Assembly (NCBI GenBank): GCA_021831035.1 | Contig: JAKBNL010000009.1 | Span: 1-64,000, forward strand | DNA: 64,000 nucleotides | Reading direction: 5' to 3' | Origin: Actinomycetes bacterium | GTDB taxonomy: Bacteria; Actinomycetota; Acidimicrobiia; Acidimicrobiales; RAAP-2 | In this document: positions 18,938 to 28,854 of the stretch, piece after piece | Layout: every line of letters starts with the position of its first letter | Position numbering within the stretch: the first letter of the stretch is position 1 | Notes under the pieces: model-generated | What the model saw: the letters and a program-made list of their open reading frames with translations, nothing else | The model's database searches: none | What the model was told of the DNA's origin: nothing | Translations under genes and position numbers: made by a program

Positions 18938-19812
18938 CCCCAGTAGGTGGCGGTGGCGAGGAGCACCGCGACCACCCCCCCGAGGGCCAGCTGGGCACGC
19001 GCCGAGTCGCGCAGCAGCGCCACCAGCTCCCGACCCCGACGATCCGAGAAGGCCAGGCGCAGCGCCGGGGCGTAGACCACGAGGGCGACCAGCGCCGCCG
19101 CCAGCTCGCCCGCCCCCGCGAGGGCGCCGGCGACGACCGCCACCCAGAGCCCGTAGAGCCACGCGGCGCGCTCTCGCCCCAGGCGCGCGGCCAGCGTGTG
19201 CTTGCGGGCGGCGCGGTCGCCCTCGACGTCGCGCAGGTTGTTCGCCTCGAGCAGCGCGCAGGCCATCGCCCCGGCGGCCGCGCCGAGCCACCACGCGCGC
19301 GCCGGGATCGCCTCGTGCTGGGCGTAGGCCGTGCCCACCGTGGCGACGAGGCCGAAGTAGACAAAGACGAACAGCTCGCCCAGGCCCAGGTAGCCGTAGG
19401 GCCGCGGGCCGCCCGTGTAGAGCCACCCGGCCGCGACCGCACTCGCCCCGATCGCCACGAGCCACCACGACGTGCGCGAGGCCAGCACCAGCCCCGACGC
19501 GCCGGCCACGGCGAAGGTGAGCCAGGCCGCGTCGCGTACCCGCGCCGCGGCCACCAGACCCGACGCGGTGAGTCGGAACGGCCCCACGCGCGCGGCGTCG
19601 GTGCCGCGCACCCCGTCGGAGTAGTCGTTGGCGTAGTTGGTCCCGACCTGCAGGGCGAGGGCCACCACCACACAGAGCGCGCCGTTGAGCCACTCGACGG
19701 GCGCGGGGCGCACCAGGGCGACCCCCAGCACCACCGGCACCGCCGCGGCGGGCAGCGTGCGCGGGCGCGCCGCCAGCACCCAGCGACGGACCGGCCCGGG
19801 GGCCGGGGTCAT
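18934..19812 (-). CDS. menA: 1,4-dihydroxy-2-naphthoate polyprenyltransferase
   Basis: UbiA motifs [14 protein letters not shown] and [25 protein letters not shown] at 19812. Confidence 0.93.
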   Translation of the reverse strand: MTPAPGPVRRWVLAARPRTLPAAAVPVVLGVALVRPAPVEWLNGALCVVVALALQVGTNYANDYSDGVRGTDAARVGPFRLTASGLVAAARVRDAAWLTFAVAGASGLVLASRTSWWLVAIGASAVAAGWLYTGGPRPYGYLGLGELFVFVYFGLVATVGTAYAQHEAIPARAWWLGAAAGAMACALLEANNLRDVEGDRAARKHTLAARLGRERAAWLYGLWVAVVAGALAGAGELAAALVALVVYAPALRLAFSDRRGRELVALLRDSARAQLALGGVVAVLLATATYWG

Positions 19813-20708
19813 GGGCGCTTGGGGTACTTCGAGAAGTCCGGTCGGCGACGCTCGACGTAGGCGTTGCGTCCCTCTTGGCCCTCCTCGGACATGTAGAAGA
19901 GCATCGTCGCGTCCCCGGCCAGCTGCTGGATGCCGGCCAGACCGTCGTCGGCCGCGTTGAAGCCGCCCTTGAGCATGCGCAACGCGATCGGCGACAGCGT
20001 GAGGATCTGGCGGCACCAGGCCACCGTCTCGCGCTCGAGGTCGGCCAGCGGCACGACCGTGTTGACGAGGCCCCAGGCGCGCGCCGTCTCGGCGTCGTAC
20101 TGGCGACAGAGGAACCAGACCTCCTTGGCCCGCTTGAGCCCGATGGTGCGCGCGAGGAGCGAGGCGCCGTAGCCACCGTCGAAGGAGCCCACGCGGGGGC
20201 CGGTCTGGCCGAAACGCGCGTTGTCCGCGGCGATGGTGAGGTCGCACACCAGGTGCAAGACGTGTCCCCCGCCGATGGCGTACCCCGCGACCTGGGCCAG
20301 GACCGGCTTGGGCAGGCGGCGGATCTGGACCTGGAGGTCGAGGACGTTGAGACGGCCCACCCCGTGCTGGGCGACCGCGTCGTCACCCAGGTAGCCGTCG
20401 GTCCCGCGGATCCGCTGGTCGCCACCGGAGCAGAAGGCGTCCGGCCCCGCCCCGGTGAGGATCACCACGCCCACCGCGACGTCGTCGCGGGCGCGCTCGA
20501 AGGCGTCCTCGAGCTCGAAGAGGGTCTGGGGGCGGAAGGCGTTGCGCACCTCGGGCCGGTTGATGGTGACGCGCGCGATACCCTCGGCCGTCTCGTAGAC
20601 GATGTCGCCGTAGTCACCCGAGCGCTCCCAGTCGGGCAGCGGCTGGGCGCGGAAGGGGTCGAGCGGGTCGGTCGGGGGTCCCTGGATCACGGTCGTCATG
20701 ACGTCCAC
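19809..20708 (-). CDS. menB: 1,4-dihydroxy-2-naphthoyl-CoA synthase
   Basis: Crotonase fold: [48 protein letters not shown]. Confidence 0.95.
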   Translation of the reverse strand: MDVMTTVIQGPPTDPLDPFRAQPLPDWERSGDYGDIVYETAEGIARVTINRPEVRNAFRPQTLFELEDAFERARDDVAVGVVILTGAGPDAFCSGGDQRIRGTDGYLGDDAVAQHGVGRLNVLDLQVQIRRLPKPVLAQVAGYAIGGGHVLHLVCDLTIAADNARFGQTGPRVGSFDGGYGASLLARTIGLKRAKEVWFLCRQYDAETARAWGLVNTVVPLADLERETVAWCRQILTLSPIALRMLKGGFNAADDGLAGIQQLAGDATMLFYMSEEGQEGRNAYVERRRPDFSKYPKRP

Positions 20709-20720
20709 GCTACCGAAGAG

Positions 20721-22289
20721 CTAGACCGGCGCGACCAGCCGACCCGGGGTCGCCCGCTCCCCGGGGCGCGCCTCGTGCGCGGCGAGACGCTCGCGGAGCT
20801 CGTCGCGCACGGCCCGGGTCCCCCGGTCGTCGGCCCGGTTCTCGCGCTGCAGCGGGTCCTCGGCGAGGTCGTAGAGCTCGGCCTCGGTGCCGTCGTGCAT
20901 CGCGCCCCGGCCGTACTCGCTGTAGAGGTGCGAGCGGGTCAGGATCGTGCGCACGTGCACGTCGACCCCGAACAGGTCCGAGTCCCACTCGGTCACGGTG
21001 GCCGCGTCGCTGGGCGCCGCCGCGTCGTCGAGGGGCAGCGGGTCGCCCTCGGCCCACGAGGGCCGTTGGCCCCCGGCGATCTCGAGGAAGGTCGCCGCGA
21101 GCGAGACGAGGCTCACCGGGGCGGTGACGACCGCGGGCGCCACCCCCGCCGAGCGGGCCGGCCGCCACACGAGGGGCAGGCGCAAGAGCCCGTCGACGTG
21201 GTAGGGGCCCTTGAAGAGCAGCCCGAAGTCGCCCTGGAGCTCACCGTGGTCGGAGGTGAAGACCACGTCGGTCTCCTCCCCCCAGCCGCGGGCCTCCACG
21301 ACCGCGAGCACGCGGCCGATCGCCTCGTCGATGAGCTCGACCTCGACGGCGTTGAGGGCGTTGACCTCGCGGACCTGGTCGGCCGTGAGCGTGGCCGGGA
21401 CCCAGTGGGCCGGGGCCTCGTAGTTCGACACGACGCGCCCGTCGTACCAGAGTCGCCAGTGGCGGGCCTTGGCGTCGAGCAGGCGCTCACGCTCCTCGCG
21501 CCGCTCGGGGTAGTTCTCGGGCAGGGGGACCTCGCGCCAGTCGACGCGCCGGGCGGCCTCGGCCGGCGGGTCCCACGGGTGGTGGGGGTCGGGGAAGCTC
21601 ATCCAGCAGAACCAGTCCCGGGCCGGGTCGAGCCCCTCGAGCCACGCGATCGTGCGGTCGGCGACCCACTCGGTGTGGTACCACTCGCGCGCCACGTCGT
21701 TGTAGTGCACCTGGGGCGCGCCGGTGTCGCCGCCGCCGGCGGCGTTCACGTTGAGGTCGGCGTCGAGCACCGGGTAGAAACCCTCGACGGCCTCGGGGTG
21801 GGTGCGTCGGAACCAGCGGGCGTAGTGGAGCGGACCCAGCACGCCGTGGGTGGCCAGCTCCATCACGTCGAAGCCGCGGTGCACCCCGAGACGACCGTCG
21901 AACCAGGGCTGCTCCACCGTCGGCACGCCCAGGTTCGAGAGCGCGTTCTCGACGAAGCGCCCGAAGGGGTCGAGGAACGGCTCGAAGTGGGCCTTGCCGA
22001 CCAGGGCCGTGGCGTAGCCCACGTCGTGCAGGGCCGCCGCCACCGAGGGCGCGTCGACGCGCAGGGCCACCCCGTTCATCCAGGCCCCGTGGGTCGAGGG
22101 GTACTGTCCGGTCAGCATCGAGGCGCGCGAGGGCATGCAGACCACCGACGTTGGCTGACAGCGCGTGTAGCGCACCCCCTCGCGCGCGAGCCCGTCGACC
22201 ACCGGGGTCGAGGCGACCTGGCCACCGTTGACCCCGAGGGTGTCGTAGCGCTGCTGGTCGGTGGTGATGAAGAGGATCTTGCGGCCCAC
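20721..22289 (-). CDS. sulfatase (Cys-type formylglycine)
   Basis: ILFITTDQQRYDTLG; VVCMPSRASMLTGQYPSTHG (CxPSR); FTSDHGELQGDFGL. Confidence 0.85.
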   Translation of the reverse strand: MGRKILFITTDQQRYDTLGVNGGQVASTPVVDGLAREGVRYTRCQPTSVVCMPSRASMLTGQYPSTHGAWMNGVALRVDAPSVAAALHDVGYATALVGKAHFEPFLDPFGRFVENALSNLGVPTVEQPWFDGRLGVHRGFDVMELATHGVLGPLHYARWFRRTHPEAVEGFYPVLDADLNVNAAGGGDTGAPQVHYNDVAREWYHTEWVADRTIAWLEGLDPARDWFCWMSFPDPHHPWDPPAEAARRVDWREVPLPENYPERREERERLLDAKARHWRLWYDGRVVSNYEAPAHWVPATLTADQVREVNALNAVEVELIDEAIGRVLAVVEARGWGEETDVVFTSDHGELQGDFGLLFKGPYHVDGLLRLPLVWRPARSAGVAPAVVTAPVSLVSLAATFLEIAGGQRPSWAEGDPLPLDDAAAPSDAATVTEWDSDLFGVDVHVRTILTRSHLYSEYGRGAMHDGTEAELYDLAEDPLQRENRADDRGTRAVRDELRERLAAHEARPGERATPGRLVAPV

Positions 22290-22291
22290 GC

Positions 22292-22687
22292 CTACCCCTC
22301 GGTCCCCTCGCTCAGGCGCACGATCGCGTCGAGGGCCTCGTCGGTGGCGCCGCCGATCACCAGCGCCATGGTGTCGGGCTCGGCGGTCGTGGCGTAGGCC
22401 ACCACGGTGTCACTCGGGCCGAGCTCGAACACGTCGATCGTCCCGAGGTGGAAGCGCACGAGTCTCGTCTCGAGGCGGTAGGCGAAGTGGCGCGTACGCG
22501 CGTCGGCGGCGAGGATCCGCTCGGGCATCTCGACGCCCGTGGCGAGCCGCAGCGTGCGCCGGTCCCCCTCGACCCGAGCCTCGAGGACCCCGGGGAACCA
22601 CTCGACGATCCGCGCCGGGTCGCCCACGAGCGCCCACACTCGGTCGGCCGGGGCGCCGATCCGGCGCTCGAAGCGGACCGAGGCCAT
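22292..22687 (-). CDS. SRPBCC-family protein
   Basis: ASVRFERRIGAPADRVWALVGDPARIVEWFPG. Confidence 0.75.
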   Translation of the reverse strand: MASVRFERRIGAPADRVWALVGDPARIVEWFPGVLEARVEGDRRTLRLATGVEMPERILAADARTRHFAYRLETRLVRFHLGTIDVFELGPSDTVVAYATTAEPDTMALVIGGATDEALDAIVRLSEGTEG

Positions 22688-22722
22688 GCGACTTCCTAGC
22701 ACGCGCCCCGTAGGCTCGCGGG

Positions 22723-23832
22723 GTGCGTGACCTCGTCGCCCTCGACCTCGCGCTCGGACCCGACCTCGAGCGCGCCGTGTCCGCGGTGGCCGCGTCGGGC
22801 GACGCGTTCTGCGTCCTCGACCGACGGCTCTCGCCCCGCGCGCGCGCCACCGAGCTCGAGCGACTCGCCCCGACCCACGTGCTCGACGCGTCGGGCCGCC
22901 ACGCGCGCCCCGAAGGGCGCGGGGTCGACGACGGGGTGGGTCTCGTGATGCTCACCTCGGGTTCGAGCGGGACGCCCAAGGCCGCCGAGCTGACCTGGGC
23001 GGCGCTCGCGGCGAGCGCAACGATCACCCAGGCGACGCTGCGCGACGACGCGCCCCCGGCCTGGTTCCCCTGCCTGACGGCCTGCCATATCGGGGGGCTC
23101 GCCGTGGTGCTGCGCGGCGTGCTCTCGGACGCGGCCCTCGTCTGGGGTGACCCCGAGCGGCCCGACACCGGACCCGGTGCAGGGGCGACCCACGTCGCGG
23201 TCGTGCGCGCCCAGCTCGCCCGCTTCGACCTCTCGGGCTACCGCACCGTGCTGCTCGGTGGCGCCCGGCCGCCCCACGCCCTCGCCGACAACGTGGTGAC
23301 CACCTGGGGCATGACCGAGACCGGCTCGGGCGTCGTCTACGACCGCGTGGCCCTGCCCGGCGTCGAGCTCGCCGTCGTCGACGGGGAGCTCTGCGTGCGC
23401 GGCCCGACCCTCTTCTCCCGCTACCGGGACCGGGACCGGCCCCGGGTCGTCGGGCCCGACGGCCTCGACGACTGGTTCCCCACCGGCGACGGGGGACGGC
23501 TCGACGACGGGCGGCTCACGGTCTTCGGCCGACTGCGCTACGTCATCAATACCGGCGGTGAGAAGGTCTGGCCCGAGGACCTCGAGGCGGTCCTCGCGCG
23601 GGTCGCCGGCGTCTCCGACGTCGCCGTGACGGGACGGGCCGACGACGAGTGGGGCGAGCGGGTGGTGGCCCTCGTCGTGGCCGACCGGCGCGACCTCGAC
23701 GGCGCCCTGCGCGCGGCCGCCGAGGAGGCGATCGGCCCGTGGGCCAAGCCCAAGGAGGTCCGCTACGTGACGGCCATCCCGCGCACCGCGAGCGGCAAGG
23801 TGCGCCGGGGCGACCTCGCCCACGTGTTCTGA
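22723..23832 (+). CDS. menE: o-succinylbenzoate-CoA ligase (AMP-binding)
   Basis: MLTSGSSGTPKAAELTW; TWGMTETGSGVVYD; YVINTGGEKVWPEDLE; GKVRRGDL. Confidence 0.9.
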   Translation: MRDLVALDLALGPDLERAVSAVAASGDAFCVLDRRLSPRARATELERLAPTHVLDASGRHARPEGRGVDDGVGLVMLTSGSSGTPKAAELTWAALAASATITQATLRDDAPPAWFPCLTACHIGGLAVVLRGVLSDAALVWGDPERPDTGPGAGATHVAVVRAQLARFDLSGYRTVLLGGARPPHALADNVVTTWGMTETGSGVVYDRVALPGVELAVVDGELCVRGPTLFSRYRDRDRPRVVGPDGLDDWFPTGDGGRLDDGRLTVFGRLRYVINTGGEKVWPEDLEAVLARVAGVSDVAVTGRADDEWGERVVALVVADRRDLDGALRAAAEEAIGPWAKPKEVRYVTAIPRTASGKVRRGDLAHVF

Positions 23833-23833
23833 G

Positions 23834-25066
23834 CTATTTGAGCAGGGTCTGGCTCCGCCGGGCCAACGAGTCGACCGTCACGGCCGCCAGCAGGACGACG
23901 CCGGTGACGACGAACTCCATCGTCGCCGAGACCTGGATCAAGACGAGGCCGTTGATGATGACCGCGAGGATGATGCCGCCCACCACCGGGTAGGTCATCT
24001 TGCCCCGGCCGCCGTAGAGGCTCGTCCCGCCGATGACCGCGGCGGCCACCGCGTACAGGACGACCGTCGAGTCCGTCGAGCTCGACGAGTAGCCCCCCAG
24101 GCGCGAGACGTAGAAGAGTCCGCCGATACCGGCCGTGAGCCCGCCGAGGAGGAAGGCGTAGACCCGGTAGCGGTCCACCGGGATGCCGGCTCGGCGGGCC
24201 GCCTCGGGGTTGCCGCCGATGGCGTAGAGATACCGCCCGAACCGGGTGCGCGCGAGCACGAACGAGTAGAGCACCATCACCCCGAAGACGAGCGGCACGG
24301 CGAAGGGCATCCCCTGGATCGGGATGAACGAACCCCGGTTGGCGTTGAAGACGAGGGCGAGCAGCACCCCGAAGACCGCGAGGGCCACGAGCTTCACGAC
24401 GAGGCGGTAGAGCGGCGCGTTGGCCAGGCCGGCGCGCCGGCGGGCCCGCTCGCGCGACAGGGCGACCACGGCCGACACCACCACGGTGGCGACCACGAAG
24501 ACCCACGTCCAGGTCGGGGTGAGGTTGCCGTTCGTGAGGTCGCTCAGGACCTTCTCCTGGACCGGGGCCCCGCCCCCCTGGAAGACGTGGTCGAGGATGT
24601 AGAGCAGGACGCCCTCGACGATGAAGTTGCCGGCCAGGGTGACGATGAACGAGGGCAGCCGCAGGCGCACCACGAACAGTCCCCACAGCGCACCGATGCC
24701 GGCCGAGACCGCGAGCGCGACGATGAACGCCGCCCACCACGGCCACGCGTACTGGACGTTCGTGACGATGGCGGCGATCGACCCGGCCATCCCCGCGACC
24801 CAGCCCAGCGAGAGGTCGATCTCACCCAGGAGCAGGAGCCAGACCTCGGCCATGCCGAGGAAGACGTAGATCACGGCCTGGATGAACAGGTTGGTGACGT
24901 TGGCCGCCGAGAGGAAGACCGAGTTGCGCACCTGGAAGTAGATGACCAGGGCGACGAGGGCGACGAGGACCGGGACGAGGCCGAGGTCCCCGCCGACGAG
25001 GGCGCGCAGCCGTTGGCGGGAGGAGGGAGCGGCCTCGGTCTCGAGGGCGCTGGTGTCGAGGGACAT
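23834..25066 (-). CDS. sugar ABC transporter permease (XylH-like)
   Basis: Polytopic; YAIGGNPEAARRAGIPV, VIGGTSLYGGRGKMTYPVVGGIILAVIINGL. Confidence 0.88.
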   Translation of the reverse strand: MSLDTSALETEAAPSSRQRLRALVGGDLGLVPVLVALVALVIYFQVRNSVFLSAANVTNLFIQAVIYVFLGMAEVWLLLLGEIDLSLGWVAGMAGSIAAIVTNVQYAWPWWAAFIVALAVSAGIGALWGLFVVRLRLPSFIVTLAGNFIVEGVLLYILDHVFQGGGAPVQEKVLSDLTNGNLTPTWTWVFVVATVVVSAVVALSRERARRRAGLANAPLYRLVVKLVALAVFGVLLALVFNANRGSFIPIQGMPFAVPLVFGVMVLYSFVLARTRFGRYLYAIGGNPEAARRAGIPVDRYRVYAFLLGGLTAGIGGLFYVSRLGGYSSSSTDSTVVLYAVAAAVIGGTSLYGGRGKMTYPVVGGIILAVIINGLVLIQVSATMEFVVTGVVLLAAVTVDSLARRSQTLLK

Positions 25067-25084
25067 AGGGGTCCTTCGCCGCGA

Positions 25085-25894
25085 CTAGGCGGCGCGGGTG
25101 GTCGTGCCCGTCGTGATCAGTTCGACGGCGCTGGCGGTGTCGTAGTTCGCGGCGGGCCCGCTGCTCACCAGGGTGCCCAGGTGCATGACCGCGATCCGGT
25201 CGGCCACGGCGAACACGTCGTTCAGGTTGTGCGAGATGACCAGCACCGCGATGCCGCGCGAGGCGAGCGTCGTGATGAGGTCGAGGACGTTCTTGGTCTG
25301 GGTGACGCCCAGGGCGGCCGTGGGCTCGTCCATGATGACGAGCTTCGCGTCGCGCATCACCGCGCGCGCTACGGCGATGGCCTGGCGCTGGCCACCCGAC
25401 AGGGAGCCCACCAGCTGGCGCACCGACTGGATCGTCGAGACCGAGAGGTCCGCGAGCGTCTGGCGGGTGTGCACCTCCATCGCCACCTCGTTGAGGACCG
25501 CGCGCCGGGTCTCCTCGTAGCCCAGGTACATGTTGGCCACGATGTCGAGGTTGTCGCAGAGGGCGAGGTCCTGGTACACCGTCGCGATGCCGAGCTCGGC
25601 GGCCGCGCGCGGCGTGTGGGCGTCGACCCGCCGGCCGAGCCAGTACTGCTCACCCGAGGTGGGCTCGTGGATCCCCGCGATCACCTTGATCAGCGTCGAC
25701 TTGCCCGCGCCGTTGTCGCCGATGAGGGCGGTCACCTGGCCGGCCGGGATGTCGAGGTCCACGTGGCGCAGGGCCTGGACGGCGCCGAAGCTCTTGGAGA
25801 TCGCGTGCAGTCGCAGCAGCGGGGCCGGGTCGCCCGACGCGGCCGAGCCCGTGACGGACGGAGCAGCGCTCTCGCTCGTCACGGGCTCGGACAC
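25085..25894 (-). CDS. sugar ABC transporter ATP-binding protein
   Basis: Walker A GDNGAGKSTLIK; SGGQRQAIAVARAV; VIMDEPTAAL. Confidence 0.92.
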   Translation of the reverse strand: MSEPVTSESAAPSVTGSAASGDPAPLLRLHAISKSFGAVQALRHVDLDIPAGQVTALIGDNGAGKSTLIKVIAGIHEPTSGEQYWLGRRVDAHTPRAAAELGIATVYQDLALCDNLDIVANMYLGYEETRRAVLNEVAMEVHTRQTLADLSVSTIQSVRQLVGSLSGGQRQAIAVARAVMRDAKLVIMDEPTAALGVTQTKNVLDLITTLASRGIAVLVISHNLNDVFAVADRIAVMHLGTLVSSGPAANYDTASAVELITTGTTTRAA

Positions 25895-25912
25895 GGTCGT
25901 AGCTAGCGGGGC

Positions 25913-27145
25913 CTAGTGGATGCCGTACTTCTTGCAGTCCTGGGCGTACGTCGGGATCTTCTTGTCACCCGTGACCGCCGGACGCACCGAGGTGCACAGC
26001 GCCACCGGGTTGATCACCCCGTCGTGGATCACCGTGGACTCGACGAGCTTGGGGGTGACCCACGTGGCCGTCAGGAGGACCGAAGGGACCGCGCGACCCG
26101 TGGTCGGGTCCTTGGTCGTGCCGTTCACCAGCGAGCTCGGCGGGGTCTTGCCCGCGCGCAGGTACAGCGCGATGGCGGCGGCCGCCTGGGCCTCCTTCCA
26201 GATCGGCTTGTACACGGTGCCGCACTGGTAGCCCGAGATGATGTTCTGGAACCCGGTGAGCGTCGCGTCCTGGCCGGTGAAGGGCATCGTGTACGGCTTG
26301 AGGCCCTTCTTCTGCAAGAAGGCGATGATCGGCGCGGCGTTCTCGTCGTTCGGAGTGACGACCGCGTTGATCTTCGGATTCTGCGAGTAGGCGCCCTGGA
26401 AGTCGGTCAACGCCTGCGACGGCGTCCAGGTGCCGGTACCGGTCTCGTTGATCGTCTTGGCGTTGCCCGAACCACCCACGCTGGCCTTGAAGCCGGCCTT
26501 GTTCAGCACCGAGTCGTAGCCCTGGGCGAAGAGCACCGCGTTGTTGTCGGTCGTGGTGCTGCCGTTCATGACGTAGACGAGGGGCTTCTTGATCTTGTAG
26601 GCCTTGATGCACGCGAGCTCGCCGCGCCCGATGAGCTGGCCCACCGCGACGTTGTTGAAGCTGACGTAGTACGGGGCCGACCCGCCGACCGTGAGGCGGT
26701 CGTAGTCGATGACCTGTACCCCGGCCTTGGCCGCGTCCTTCTCGATGGTGACGCCGGTCGTCGAGTCCAGCGGGTCCATGATGAGCACCTTGTCACCCGC
26801 GGCGATGTCACCCTGGGCGATGCTGATCTCGTTGGCGTCGACGCCCAGCGCGTTCTGCACGTTGAGGTCGCTCGCCGGCAGCCCCGCGTCGGTCAGGGCC
26901 GTCGTCAGGTTTGGTGCGTCGAAGTCGACGTACCGGTTCGACGAGACCTCGTCCGGCAGGATGACGCCGATGCCGCCCGAACCCGCGGCGGCGATCGCCT
27001 TGAGGCTCGCCATCGTCGTGTAGTTCGAGTTGAACGACGAGGCGGACACGGTCCCCCCGGCCGACCCCACGCTCGGGATGGCCAGGGCAACGAACGTGCC
27101 CGCCAGAGTGACGGCCGCAAGGGCCCTACCCTTTGTGAATTTCAT
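25913..27145 (-). CDS. sugar ABC transporter substrate-binding protein
   Basis: Signal peptide; periplasmic-binding-protein-like sequence (GVILPDEVSSNRYVDFD, YVMNGSTTTDNNAVLFAQGYDSVL). Confidence 0.85.
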   Translation of the reverse strand: MKFTKGRALAAVTLAGTFVALAIPSVGSAGGTVSASSFNSNYTTMASLKAIAAAGSGGIGVILPDEVSSNRYVDFDAPNLTTALTDAGLPASDLNVQNALGVDANEISIAQGDIAAGDKVLIMDPLDSTTGVTIEKDAAKAGVQVIDYDRLTVGGSAPYYVSFNNVAVGQLIGRGELACIKAYKIKKPLVYVMNGSTTTDNNAVLFAQGYDSVLNKAGFKASVGGSGNAKTINETGTGTWTPSQALTDFQGAYSQNPKINAVVTPNDENAAPIIAFLQKKGLKPYTMPFTGQDATLTGFQNIISGYQCGTVYKPIWKEAQAAAAIALYLRAGKTPPSSLVNGTTKDPTTGRAVPSVLLTATWVTPKLVESTVIHDGVINPVALCTSVRPAVTGDKKIPTYAQDCKKYGIH

Positions 27146-27184
27146 AATCTCCCCAACCCTTTGGTTGGCACCTCCGTTGGTGCC
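27143..27184 (-). promoter_or_regulatory. two adjacent perfect inverted repeats upstream of the SBP gene, next to its RBS
   Basis: CCAACC-CTTT-GGTTGG (27153-27168) and GGCACC-TCCGTT-GGTGCC (27167-27184), sharing GG; GGGGAG RBS follows in the mRNA. Confidence 0.5.
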
Positions 27185-27244
27185 GTAACTGTGACTACTG
27201 CGTGAACGCCCAGAGGCGGTCGGTCGTGAACCGTAGCAGATGAC

Positions 27245-27261
27245 CCACCCCGCGGGGGTGG
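27245..27261 (-). terminator. GC hairpin downstream of the Gfo/Idh/MocA gene, no U-tract
   Basis: CCACCCC-GCG-GGGGTGG, perfect 7-bp arms, about 12 nt past the stop at 27273. Confidence 0.35.
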
Positions 27262-27272
27262 TCGGGGCGGGC

Positions 27273-28247
27273 TCACCCGCTCGACGCGCCCCCGAGGGCT
27301 CGCTCCATGGTCGCCATGATCGAGACCGTCTCGTCGAGGGGCATGACGGGGCTCTCGGTGAGGCCGGCCTCGAGGCAGCGGGCGACCTCGAGCGCCTGGA
27401 ACTGCAGGCCCCGACCGACCACGGGGCCCTCGACGCGCTCGAGCAGCGTGCCGTCGCGCGCCACGATTGAAAAGGCGCTCGGGGCGTAGAAGTCCCCCTC
27501 GACCTCGAGGCGGGTCTCGGTGCCGACCACGCTCGCGCGCGTCGCGCTGCGCGCCGAGGAGGTGCACGTGAGCACGGCCTGGGCCCCTGAGGGGTGACCG
27601 AGCAGGATAGAGGTCGTCGCGTCGACGCCGGTGAAGGCCGTGGTCACCATCGAGCGCACGCTCGAGGGCGGCCCCAGGAGCATCGAGGCGAACGAGACGG
27701 GGTAGACCCCGAGGTCGAGCAGCGCTCCCCCGCCGAGCTCGGGCGCGAAGAGGCGCGAGGTCGCGTCCCGGGCGAACCACTTGCCGTGGTCGGCGACGAG
27801 CAGGACGACCTCGCCGAGGACCCCCGCCGCGACGCGCTCGCGCAGCGTCCTCACGTGGGGCAGGAACCTCGTCCACATCGCCTCCATCGCGAACAGGCCG
27901 GACCGGCGCGCGGCCGCGACGACGTCGCGGGCCTCGTCGGCGGTCATGGTGAAGGCCTTCTCGACGAGGACGGGCTTGCCCCGCGAGAGGGCGAGCAGGG
28001 CGTGGTCGCGGTGGAAGGGGTGGGGCGTGGCCACGTACACGCAGTCCACCCCGGGGTCCTCACAGAGCGCCTCGTAGCCGGCGTAGTGGCGGGCCACCCC
28101 GAAACGGCGGGCGAAGGCCTCGGCCGCCTCGGCCGTGCGCGAGCCCACCGCGACGACCTCGCCCTCGGCGAGGGGGGCGAGGTCGCTCGCGAAGGTCTGG
28201 GCGATGCGCCCGGTGCCCACGACGCCCCAGCGAACGGCTTTGGTCAT
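27273..28247 (-). CDS. Gfo/Idh/MocA-family oxidoreductase
   Basis: RWGVVGTGRIAQTFASDL; CVYVATPHPFHRDHALLALSRGKPVLVEKAFT. Confidence 0.93.
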   Translation of the reverse strand: MTKAVRWGVVGTGRIAQTFASDLAPLAEGEVVAVGSRTAEAAEAFARRFGVARHYAGYEALCEDPGVDCVYVATPHPFHRDHALLALSRGKPVLVEKAFTMTADEARDVVAAARRSGLFAMEAMWTRFLPHVRTLRERVAAGVLGEVVLLVADHGKWFARDATSRLFAPELGGGALLDLGVYPVSFASMLLGPPSSVRSMVTTAFTGVDATTSILLGHPSGAQAVLTCTSSARSATRASVVGTETRLEVEGDFYAPSAFSIVARDGTLLERVEGPVVGRGLQFQALEVARCLEAGLTESPVMPLDETVSIMATMERALGGASSG

Positions 28248-28305
28248 CCGACCTCCTGGTCGCGCCCACGCTATTGCGTCGACGCCCCGGCGCTAGAACG
28301 GTGCG

Positions 28306-28854
28306 GTGGCCCGCCTCGACCCCGCGCGCGAGACCGGGCGGCTGCGCCTGCGCCCCTTCGCCGAGCGCGACCTCGACCGGCTCAGTGCACTCGTGGCCGA
28401 CCCGTCGGTGAATCGGTACCTCTACAGCGAGCCCCGCACGGCCGAGGCGGCCCGCACCCTCCTCGACGAACGGCTCGCGCGCGACCCCGACGCGCCGCGG
28501 ATAAACGTATGCGTCGCCCTGCGCGCCAGCGACGAGATGGTCGGCGACTTCGTCCTGTGGTGGGACCCGACGCACCGCCAGGGCGAGATGGGCGGCAGCC
28601 TGCTGCCCGCGCACCAGGGTCGCGGGTACGCCACCGAGGTGTACGGCATCCTGCTCGGGGTCGCCTTCGACGAGCTCGACTTGCACCGGGTGGTCGGGCG
28701 CTGCGACGCGCGCAACGAGGCCTCGATCCGCTCCCTCGAGCGCGCCGGGCTGCGCCGCGAGGCCCACTTCGTCGAGAACGAGTTCGTCAAGGGCGAGTGG
28801 ACGAGCGAAGTCGTCCTCGCCCAGCGCGCCGAGACCTGGCGGGCCGACCGGTGA
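28306..28854 (+). CDS. GNAT-family N-acetyltransferase
   Basis: LRLRPFAERDLDRL; GGSLLPAHQGRGYATEV; LHRVVGRCDARNEASIRSLERAGLRREA. Confidence 0.9.
   Translation: MARLDPARETGRLRLRPFAERDLDRLSALVADPSVNRYLYSEPRTAEAARTLLDERLARDPDAPRINVCVALRASDEMVGDFVLWWDPTHRQGEMGGSLLPAHQGRGYATEVYGILLGVAFDELDLHRVVGRCDARNEASIRSLERAGLRREAHFVENEFVKGEWTSEVVLAQRAETWRADR

Noticed and set aside
19875-22397. 840-aa plus-strand ORF
   Set aside because: Antisense across menB and the sulfatase; spans two well-supported genes and has no domain signal.
27594-28850. N-terminal ~400 aa of the 1086-aa track ORF (27594-30854)
   Set aside because: Antisense to the Gfo/Idh gene and out of frame with the GNAT gene; the real DUF255 protein starts at GTG 28851 with a GTGA overlap.
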